A stretch of DNA of 30,197 nt from DSBN01 sp041686355 (GTDB taxonomy: Bacteria > Spirochaetota > Spirochaetia > DSM-16054 > Sediminispirochaetaceae). The stretch is taken from NCBI GenBank assembly GCA_041686355.1, contig JAWLDZ010000024.1, forward strand, positions 1 through 30,197, in the 5' to 3' direction. Positions 7,545-14,026 of this stretch are shown here, in pieces. Position 1 is the stretch's first letter. Each line of letters opens with the position of its first letter. A program made the position numbers and the translations under genes. Below the pieces are notes generated by a model. The model was not told the DNA's origin. It saw only the letters and a list, made by a program, of their open reading frames with translations, and did no database searches.

Positions 7545-9109
7545 TCTTCAATTTTCTCGACCTGTTCATAACGAATTGGTTGTTTTTCACCCAGCTTAAA
7601 ACCGTTTACTCCAATTTTTCCGGGTACCAGGACAATACGGCGAATAATTTCGTTGCTCTTCTGCTCTTCAAAGTAATCAAATGCATAGCACAGCCGTTCT
7701 ACCACAATCCCCTGGGAGTTCAGGACCTTTAGTTCCAACACATCACTGCCCATGGAATAGACCGAAAAACCTCCGCTCTGCTGAACCCCATCGCGCTCAA
7801 GAGTAAAATAGGGAGGGTCAAAAGTAATCTCATCTCCTACATCACTTTTATATACCCCAGTAAGGGTGGGAAGATGTGAATTTCCTTCATCCCCATAGGA
7901 AGGATAAGAGCTGAGAAAGGTGCTCTGCAGGGAGTCTCCGATTTTCTGGTACATTCCCGACCAGGAAGTATTGGTGTCGCGCTGTCCGTTATGTGAGTTT
8001 ATATCGGAAATCCGCAAACGGATATTGTTAAGATCCTCAATATAAGCAGATATATAGATCCGCATAAAGGGTACAATTTCGTTCTCGCCGCGAATTGCCA
8101 GGCTATTGGCCAAAAACCTTTGAGAGCTGGTCCAGGTGTATACTTCCTGTACATTTCCGCTGTACAAGGTGATAGTCTTGTCAATGGAGTTAAAATGGAT
8201 CAGGGACCTTTGCCCTTGGGGGGAGTCTTGATCAGCGCTTTTCGAGTACAACCACGGGCCGCTCAAAAACTCTTCAAAGGACTCACTCCCACCCTCAAAC
8301 AGCTCTTTGAGACGGCGATCCTCGACCTCCTGTCCGGATACCTTTTTCTCGAGCACCTGCTCGTAGCTGCGAGAATCGTTGCGCCAACTATATGTTCTTT
8401 TGATTATATCACTCATGCGCTCGGAATCAGTATCCTTACTGCTGGTAACCACTGGAAAACTGCTTCCGCTAGAAAGACCGTTTTGATAAGACTGACTGCG
8501 CTTTTCCTGCTGTAGTTCGATAGTCCCATCCACTTCAAGCGAAAGTATTCGATCGAAGTAGAGACCATACTCTTCGGGAGATGAGGTTCGCCGAAAAATA
8601 TCCATAGTCTGCAGACCATCATTATTAATGCCGCTGCACACAATTTCAAGATTGTGATCTCCGGTGGTATCAATCACCGCAACCTGAAGTCCTTTACGCC
8701 GCTGGGCCAAGGTTTCCGACTCCCAAGTAATTGTATATTTGTCGCGTATGCTATCGTAATCTGCTACAAAAAGAGAGATATTTTTCTCTTCCGACTCAGT
8801 ATCCTGAGCTACCAGCACCTGTTCCTCATAACGGTCCAAATCAAGAGTTACATCTACGAGCTGCACTACCTGGTATCCGGCGGGAAGCTCTACACGGGCA
8901 AATTGCCGAGCTTCTTCCTGATATTCATCCTCGGAGGAGCTTTCAGTGCCGGAATCTTGGTCTTCCCCAGTATCTAGGTTTACTTTTTTCGGCTCCCGCA
9001 GGTATGCCGAGTCATCCTGAGACGGATTGGGATCGCAGGCGATCAAGAACACTAGTGTGAATAAAATAACTAAAAAGGGATGTATTTTCATATTTCGATC
9101 TATCTTCAT
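7538..9109 (-). CDS. Large lipoprotein, probable pallilysin (Tp0751)-related
   Basis: A hydrophobic leader ends in the lipobox FLIAC with C25 as the lipidated cysteine (C19 if translation starts at the second Met, 9091). An acidic Ser/Glu linker follows. Residues about 80-170 contain FG-GAP-like strand/loop segments (VDVTLDLDRYEEQVLVA and VIDTTGDHNLEIV). Two similar beta-rich segments end the protein, at about 281-368 and 415-505, each with an aromatic start, an I-x-F strand and a TL-x-G/VQ strand. It is last in a tight operon with a VWA protein and NrnA, beside cfpA. As I recall, T. pallidum has the VWA protein Tp0750 and pallilysin Tp0751 in this neighbourhood, so I infer relatedness from position and lipoprotein/beta-barrel character. 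I see no HExxH protease motif. At 523 residues it is far longer than T. pallidum pallilysin (about 240). Confidence 0.55.
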   Translation of the reverse strand: MKIDRNMKIHPFLVILFTLVFLIACDPNPSQDDSAYLREPKKVNLDTGEDQDSGTESSSEDEYQEEARQFARVELPAGYQVVQLVDVTLDLDRYEEQVLVAQDTESEEKNISLFVADYDSIRDKYTITWESETLAQRRKGLQVAVIDTTGDHNLEIVCSGINNDGLQTMDIFRRTSSPEEYGLYFDRILSLEVDGTIELQQEKRSQSYQNGLSSGSSFPVVTSSKDTDSERMSDIIKRTYSWRNDSRSYEQVLEKKVSGQEVEDRRLKELFEGGSESFEEFLSGPWLYSKSADQDSPQGQRSLIHFNSIDKTITLYSGNVQEVYTWTSSQRFLANSLAIRGENEIVPFMRIYISAYIEDLNNIRLRISDINSHNGQRDTNTSWSGMYQKIGDSLQSTFLSSYPSYGDEGNSHLPTLTGVYKSDVGDEITFDPPYFTLERDGVQQSGGFSVYSMGSDVLELKVLNSQGIVVERLCYAFDYFEEQKSNEIIRRIVLVPGKIGVNGFKLGEKQPIRYEQVEKIEDQ

Positions 9110-9116
9110 ACTTCTA

Positions 9117-10103
9117 TTAGACTTCCGGAAAGTAAGGTGATAACTTATCTAACACTTTTTGTTTTATTGTTTCAAGGGGCCAAATGCTCTTGAAACCTGC
9201 TGCTGTTTTGTGTCCGCCACCGCCGTAGGTCTGGGCAATTTCAGCCACGTTTATATCGCCCTTAGAGCGCAGGGAACAACGTAAAATTCCGGCCTCATTT
9301 TCTTTGAAAAACAATGAGACCCTTATTGTTTCACTCTTGAGGGGTACATTTATCAGCGCATCAGCCTCCTCATAGATAGCGTCACACTCGAAAATCATTT
9401 CTTTGGTCATAGTCTGTACCGCCACATGCTGATCATAGAATAGCTCTAATGTAGACAGCACTTTAGACTGCAAGCGCAGCGCTGATACTGAATTGCTCTC
9501 ATAGATTTTCTGATATATCTTATTAGGATTTACGCCAACACTGCTCAGAGAGTAGGCGATCATAAAGGTACGGGGTGTTGTTTTTGGATAAATAAAAGAG
9601 CCGGTATCATACACTATACCCGTAAACAATGCCTCAGCAATCGGAAGAGTCAACTGAATACCCATGTTTTCAAACAGCTCAAATAGAATTTCGCAGGTAG
9701 ATGAAGCGGATTCTTCAATATGATTGACCTCGATGATATTCTCTTCCGACTCATGATGGTCAACAATAAAGTACGCCTTTACTTTGGGTAGAACCATTTC
9801 TGCTACCACTCCAATATTGTGCAAATCGTTTGTATCAAGAATAAGCAGCACGTAGTCGGCTAGGTCTTCAGGCAGCTGAGATTCCTCTTTTAAAGTGACA
9901 ATCTTACTGGTACATCCCAAAAAAAAGTATTTATGTGCGATTGGATCGCTGTTGTACAGCAACACCTTTTTATTTAAAGATTTAAGCGCTAGAAACAATG
10001 CACATTCGCTGCCGACTGCATCTCCATCGGGAGTTTCATGGGCAGTGAGAATAAATTTGTCATTATTTTCGAGAAAATGAGTCAGACCATCGAAGCCTGC
10101 CAT
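9117..10103 (-). CDS. nrnA: DHH/DHHA1 phosphoesterase, NrnA-type (oligoribonuclease / pAp phosphatase)
   Basis: Cytoplasmic Mn-dependent phosphoesterase family that degrades nanoRNA and 3'-phosphoadenosine 5'-phosphate; some members cleave the cyclic-di-nucleotide products pApA or pGpG. Metal ligands are visible: H22, D26 and D28 in AHETPDGDAVGS, D90 in LILDTND, and D115-H116-H117 in VDHHES. The C-terminal DHHA1 motif is GGGGHKTAAGF. I chose the ATG at 10103 (328 residues) because GAGAGG lies 4 nt upstream and directly after the stop of the VWA gene. The longer frame from 10148 would overlap that gene by 35 bp. The next gene (lipoprotein) starts 7 nt downstream. Finding a cytoplasmic nuclease between two exported proteins is unusual. 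The exact substrate cannot be told from sequence. Confidence 0.88.
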   Translation of the reverse strand: MAGFDGLTHFLENNDKFILTAHETPDGDAVGSECALFLALKSLNKKVLLYNSDPIAHKYFFLGCTSKIVTLKEESQLPEDLADYVLLILDTNDLHNIGVVAEMVLPKVKAYFIVDHHESEENIIEVNHIEESASSTCEILFELFENMGIQLTLPIAEALFTGIVYDTGSFIYPKTTPRTFMIAYSLSSVGVNPNKIYQKIYESNSVSALRLQSKVLSTLELFYDQHVAVQTMTKEMIFECDAIYEEADALINVPLKSETIRVSLFFKENEAGILRCSLRSKGDINVAEIAQTYGGGGHKTAAGFKSIWPLETIKQKVLDKLSPYFPEV

Positions 10104-10113
10104 AGTACCTCTC

Positions 10114-10737
10114 TCAGTTACGTTGGTTCCACGCGTTAGTAATTTCACTAGCTAAACGACGCGCTTTTTCTTCAACTGTAATGCCAAGAATTGAAATTTG
10201 CCAACCATTCATTGGAATTTCTTTTTTCGGCTGCAAGAGATGATGATCCAGATTGTACGTTTTACCTGGGTAGGGACTTCCGGGAGGACCTTCGTGGTAA
10301 TTATCTGAGAGCAGGAGTATATAGTGCTGCTCGGTAGGGGGGGCAGCAGAACTCTGTATGGCTTGTTCAAATGCATCCAAAGCAGAACCGATATCGGTAT
10401 AGTGTCGATCCGCTTTTAAATTGCGGAATTTATCAGCAAGGGCTTCAATTGTAATATCCCGTCCGATTCTTCCCTGAAAGAGCTCCTGTCTGCCGCCATA
10501 GAAGCTTAGTGCATAGACAAAATCGTCGGACTGCAGTAAGTTGTTACATATAGTCTGTTCCAGGTAATGATTTACAGAGCCAATTTCCTGCTTCATCGAC
10601 AAAGATTTGTCAATCAGGAGGTAAACACTCAAGTTACCTGCTCGGGTATCGGCATCGGCTAATTGTACCCCCATACCTAAAGCCATCGTAATGGAGACTA
10701 TGGAGATAAAAATTTTGTAGTACGTTTGAATTTTCAT
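10114..10737 (-). CDS. Exported VWA-domain protein (Tp0750-like)
   Basis: A von Willebrand factor A domain follows an N-terminal signal or anchor segment (MKIQTYYKIFISIVSITMALG). The metal-ion-dependent adhesion site is complete: D43-x-S45-x-S47 in LIDKSLSM, T114 in HYTDIGSAL, and D145 in LLLSDNYHEG. The 207-residue length is close to what I recall for the T. pallidum VWA protein Tp0750, which also lies near cfpA and upstream of pallilysin. I chose the ATG at 10737; the longer frame to 10818 reads through a T-rich promoter region. An AGGAT lies about 9 nt upstream of this ATG, and a TATAAT box is at 10761-10756. Location is probably periplasmic or outer surface. The partner is unknown. Confidence 0.8.
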   Translation of the reverse strand: MKIQTYYKIFISIVSITMALGMGVQLADADTRAGNLSVYLLIDKSLSMKQEIGSVNHYLEQTICNNLLQSDDFVYALSFYGGRQELFQGRIGRDITIEALADKFRNLKADRHYTDIGSALDAFEQAIQSSAAPPTEQHYILLLSDNYHEGPPGSPYPGKTYNLDHHLLQPKKEIPMNGWQISILGITVEEKARRLASEITNAWNQRN

Positions 10738-10755
10738 TACATTTATCCTATCATG

Positions 10756-10761
10756 ATTATA
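10756..10761 (-). promoter_or_regulatory. -10 box for the VWA/NrnA/lipoprotein operon
   Basis: Perfect TATAAT on the minus strand, 19 bp upstream of the VWA ATG at 10737. The region 17 bp further up is a T-rich run with no recognisable -35, so only the -10 is supported. Confidence 0.5.
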
Positions 10762-10804
10762 CAAGTAAAAGAAGGAGAAAAAATGTATAAAAAAAAAAAC
10801 GTGC

Positions 10805-10832
10805 TTTACATTTTGCATAACATATTGATAAT
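10805..10832 (+). promoter_or_regulatory. Probable promoter of cfpA
   Basis: TTTACA (10805-10810) and GATAAT (10827-10832) are spaced 16 bp apart, 44 bp upstream of the cfpA start. An alternative pair, TTGCAT (10813) and TATTAT (10837), overlaps it. This divergent intergenic region (10738-10875) is strongly AT-rich, with an A-run just upstream of the -35 that could act as an UP element. Confidence 0.5.
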
Positions 10833-10875
10833 CTATTATTATAGTTAGCAGTAAGCGATTTATAAGGAGAGTGCA

Positions 10876-12951
10876 ATGGGAAGCATAGATTTACCAAAAA
10901 GCCCAATGGTGTTTCATCCAACTAAACGAAGTGCAGTTGGTTCTAGAAACTCTTTGGCACAGGAAAGCAGAGATCAACAGGCAGAAGTAGATCGTCTTAT
11001 GGAAGAAGAAGTTGATAAGGTAGTAAACCACGTTGCTTCGAAACTTCCCACAGACGTGCTCGAACGCCTTGATGTAATGGGTGGCCTTAAAGAGAAGCTG
11101 TACAATTACTTCAACCAGAATTATCAAAATATGTTCAATAGGTACATAGTTACCTCTGAAGATGAAATGCTCAAGAAGGTTCGTAACTTCGTTGACCGGG
11201 AAGAGATGAAGGTTACCAGCCGATATACTCCAAAAGAGATATCAGCACTTCTGGACGAAGTCGGCGGCATGGATCGGTTTAATACCGGTGAAATAGAGAA
11301 ATCTATTGTCAACATGTACGGGCATCTACAGGGTCACATTCAGCGGGGTATTAACGACCTTGAAAACCTCACCAACTCTCTGCTGCGGCAGAAAACGGAT
11401 GTAGGTGCCTTCATTCGAGGCGAAAATGCCTATTCAGTGGTTAAATGTTCTTTCAAAGACAACATCTATAAGCCGAAAACAGTCAGTGATGTAAAGCTTT
11501 CAGTAAACATTCTTGATTCCGAGCTTATCAGCCCGATCTTCCACTATCAGGCTACCGTGGAATATATTATCAAGGACCTGTTGTCGAAACACATCATGGA
11601 CGAAATCGATAAAGAGATCGAACTGGTTAAGGATGAACAGATTGAGCAGGGCAAGGAAGAGATGAATGACAGCGAGATCATCTTCGAGAAGATGCGTCGA
11701 GTTGAAAACCACACTTCCGATGACAGCGAAGATCCCAATTCCAAACGCTATTCCATTATAAGTAAGCGCTTAATGGATCGAGTAGAAGGTCTGCGAGCCG
11801 AAATAGATCCTGCAGAGTTCGATTCTCTTAACATCCGTGAAAATCTGAAAAAGATTATCGATCTTGAGAATATTCGAAACCGCGGCTTCAACACGGCAAT
11901 TAACAGCATTACCAGTATTCTCGATACCTCTAAGATGGGCTATCAGTACATTGAAAACCTCAAGAATGCCCGCGAGCTTCTTATTCGCGAGTACGAAGAC
12001 ATGAACTATCGCGAGCTTCCCGATGAACGGTATCAGATTAAACTGAAGTATTTCGATAATGCACAGCTGATTGAAGAGCGAAAAGCCTACGATGTACAGG
12101 TTAAGTCCTTTGAAGTTGAAGTTCAGCATTTGTGGGATGTTCTTGAACTAGTCTATGAAGACAAAAAGATGTTCAAGCGTGTTACCGACTACGATGATCT
12201 CGCCAAGATATACAAAAACAAAATTCGCCGCAAAATCAAAGACAAAACCGGTGATCCTCTCTATGAAGACATCGACAAGGTATGGGACGAAATCTCATTC
12301 ATAGAGCCTGCTGAAACCCAGGTCGAGAAAATGAACCGCACCTATGTGTTAGACAAAGATAAAATCGGCAAGAAGTTGGCCCTCATGCAGGATAAGCTTC
12401 AAAACATGTACGGATATCGCTATCCGGTTCAGCGCCGTGTAATCGAAGAACGTCTCCAGTTCCTGCAGCAGGAGTTTAACAAGTTCGATTACCTGATCAA
12501 TCCGTATCATATTCAGCCGGGTCTGCTGCTCGATGTAGATATTACCTCCATCAAACGCAAAAAAGCGACCCTAGACGGAATGGCAAATGTGCTGAACGAG
12601 TTTCTCCACGGAATCTCTAAAGGCTTCCAGGACGCAGCCTTCGCTTCATTCTCACGTCGCCGTTCAACAGTTCGCGATGATATCGACCAGCATTTTTCAA
12701 CTGATATGAATGCCGGCGATGAAGATTCCGGTGAGACATCCACCAAGGGAAAGGGGTATTTGGATATGCTGAACTCTTCCTCTGAAGGTGCCGATGCCTC
12801 CGGTAATGCAACAGTGGTTAAAGAAAGCGGTGGAAAGAAAAGCACCAGCAGTAAGAGCGGTGCCAGTAAATCCAGCGGCAAGGGCAGCAGCGCCGGGAAG
12901 AAGCGGGGTCGCCCAAAAAAGAAAAAAGATGACGGATTAAAATCCATGTAA
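10876..12951 (+). CDS. cfpA: Cytoplasmic filament protein A (CfpA)
   Basis: I recognise this 691-residue protein as the spirochaete CfpA family from its N-terminus (IDLPKSPMVFHPTKR), the conserved NYFNQNYQNMFNRY and VTSRYTPKEISALL segments, and TDVGAFIRGENAYSVVKCSF. CfpA builds the ribbon of cytoplasmic filaments that runs along the cell beneath the inner membrane. Loss in Treponema denticola causes defects in cell separation and chromosome segregation (established knowledge). There is no signal peptide or membrane segment, and the sequence is largely helical with charged heptad-like stretches. The C-terminal 50 residues are Ser/Gly/Lys-rich and end with KKRGRPKKKK (675-684), an AT-hook-like core. 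AAGGAG supports the ATG at 10876. A perfect GC hairpin follows the stop. The downstream neighbours (unknown protein, PPDK-like) match the T. pallidum order as I remember it. Confidence 0.88.
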   Translation: MGSIDLPKSPMVFHPTKRSAVGSRNSLAQESRDQQAEVDRLMEEEVDKVVNHVASKLPTDVLERLDVMGGLKEKLYNYFNQNYQNMFNRYIVTSEDEMLKKVRNFVDREEMKVTSRYTPKEISALLDEVGGMDRFNTGEIEKSIVNMYGHLQGHIQRGINDLENLTNSLLRQKTDVGAFIRGENAYSVVKCSFKDNIYKPKTVSDVKLSVNILDSELISPIFHYQATVEYIIKDLLSKHIMDEIDKEIELVKDEQIEQGKEEMNDSEIIFEKMRRVENHTSDDSEDPNSKRYSIISKRLMDRVEGLRAEIDPAEFDSLNIRENLKKIIDLENIRNRGFNTAINSITSILDTSKMGYQYIENLKNARELLIREYEDMNYRELPDERYQIKLKYFDNAQLIEERKAYDVQVKSFEVEVQHLWDVLELVYEDKKMFKRVTDYDDLAKIYKNKIRRKIKDKTGDPLYEDIDKVWDEISFIEPAETQVEKMNRTYVLDKDKIGKKLALMQDKLQNMYGYRYPVQRRVIEERLQFLQQEFNKFDYLINPYHIQPGLLLDVDITSIKRKKATLDGMANVLNEFLHGISKGFQDAAFASFSRRRSTVRDDIDQHFSTDMNAGDEDSGETSTKGKGYLDMLNSSSEGADASGNATVVKESGGKKSTSSKSGASKSSGKGSSAGKKRGRPKKKKDDGLKSM

Positions 12952-12966
12952 TCTAAAATAATTTCA

Positions 12967-12990
12967 CAACGCCCCCTTTTGGGGGCGTTG
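12967..12990 (+). terminator. GC-rich hairpin after cfpA (terminator or attenuator)
   Basis: CAACGCCCCC-TTTT-GGGGGCGTTG is a perfect 10-bp stem with a 4-nt loop, 16 bp after the cfpA stop. The downstream tract CTATTTGATT is a poor U-run, so read-through into the next gene is likely. The hairpin may set cfpA expression above that of its neighbours or protect the mRNA end. Confidence 0.6.
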
Positions 12991-13021
12991 CTATTTGATT
13001 AAAGAATCAAGAGGAATAGGT

Positions 13022-14017
13022 ATGGAAGTTCAAAATCAATTCGAACACCTTTCAACCAGAAATGGTTTCAATAAAGCCCTTGGACATTTCAGAAGCGTTT
13101 CAGAGATTATCGACCATATGGACGAAGGGCGAAACCTTGCCGACGTGCTGAATTACCTTTTAGACGAGAAGGAGGTTCAACAGCAGCAAATTCTGCCGAC
13201 TGTGTATGCTCTGCTTCACGATAAATACGGTTATTCTTTCCACTCTCATACTATGGAGAAGAGTCTTACTGATTTTTCCTACATTCTTAAAGAACTTCCG
13301 CGATGGAAAGCTGTTGATGTAGTACTCATTTACTTTCACCCTGATTTGGGCGCTCAAGTTATAAATCCGAAGAATGAAGGCCATTTCGCCTCTCTTAACG
13401 TACTAAAAGAAAATGAGCTTTTCACCATTTACTGCAGCGGCGGCAGCACCCAGGATGCTGATAAAAAAGAACAGAAGGCCCTGCAAACACTGGTTAAATT
13501 GTTGAACGGTGCGAAAGTGAAAACCCCCGATCTCCTACTAAAGGGAAAATTTAAAGCCAAAACTGTCGAGTTTGCCTCTGAAGAAGAGGATGTTGAAGAA
13601 GAAGAAGCTGAAATTGAAGAAGAAACAGTAGAAGAGGGCACTGCTCCAGAGAAAGCAGAGAAGGCTGAAGCATCAGAAACCGGAAAACGCAGGATGACGC
13701 CTTTCTACTCAATTCCGGTTACTAATGAACTCTTTCACAATGGAAATGTAGAGGCCTGGAAAAAGGTCATACAGAGTTATAGAGCTAAACATCCCGGTCT
13801 TGATGTATATATCTATTACGATGGAGAAAGGATTCATGATATCCATTCCCTGTTCAAGTGGGGCAAGGTCAAACACGGTAGTACTATACTGGTTGCCGTA
13901 GCAGGAGAAGATATTCAAGATGTGGCCAAGCTGCAGCGTTACTTGCGACAGGGTGCCAGTCCGCAGTTTGAGGCGTTTCTCCGCTATCCTGTAAACACCA
14001 TTCTGAATCTATTCTAG
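13022..14017 (+). CDS. Unknown protein between cfpA and the PPDK-like gene
   Basis: I do not recognise this 331-residue protein. It has no signal peptide or membrane segment. Two folded halves (about 1-183 and 225-331) are joined by a Glu-rich linker (186-220). The halves share a pattern: VDVVLIYFHPD (98-108) versus LDVYIYYDGER (260-270), then ELFTIYCSGGSTQDADK (132-148) versus STILVAVAGEDIQDVAK (287-303). This suggests an internal duplication. I chose the ATG at 13022 because AGAGGA lies 6 nt upstream; the longer frame uses a TTG at 12995 right after the cfpA hairpin. The gene is 9 bp before the PPDK-like start, so the two are almost certainly cotranscribed. Context suggests a role connected to CfpA filaments, which is inference only. 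Confidence 0.75.
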   Translation: MEVQNQFEHLSTRNGFNKALGHFRSVSEIIDHMDEGRNLADVLNYLLDEKEVQQQQILPTVYALLHDKYGYSFHSHTMEKSLTDFSYILKELPRWKAVDVVLIYFHPDLGAQVINPKNEGHFASLNVLKENELFTIYCSGGSTQDADKKEQKALQTLVKLLNGAKVKTPDLLLKGKFKAKTVEFASEEEDVEEEEAEIEEETVEEGTAPEKAEKAEASETGKRRMTPFYSIPVTNELFHNGNVEAWKKVIQSYRAKHPGLDVYIYYDGERIHDIHSLFKWGKVKHGSTILVAVAGEDIQDVAKLQRYLRQGASPQFEAFLRYPVNTILNLF

Positions 14018-14026
14018 GGGGATATT

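Noticed and set aside
7538..9109. HExxH metalloprotease motif expected if the lipoprotein were a pallilysin-type protease
   Set aside because: Read through the full 523-residue translation and found no HExxH.
12513..12947. Minus-strand frame of 144 codons opposite the cfpA C-terminus
   Set aside because: The Phe/Leu/Ser-rich translation is the mirror of the Lys/Ser/Gly-coding tail of cfpA. No start signal supports it.
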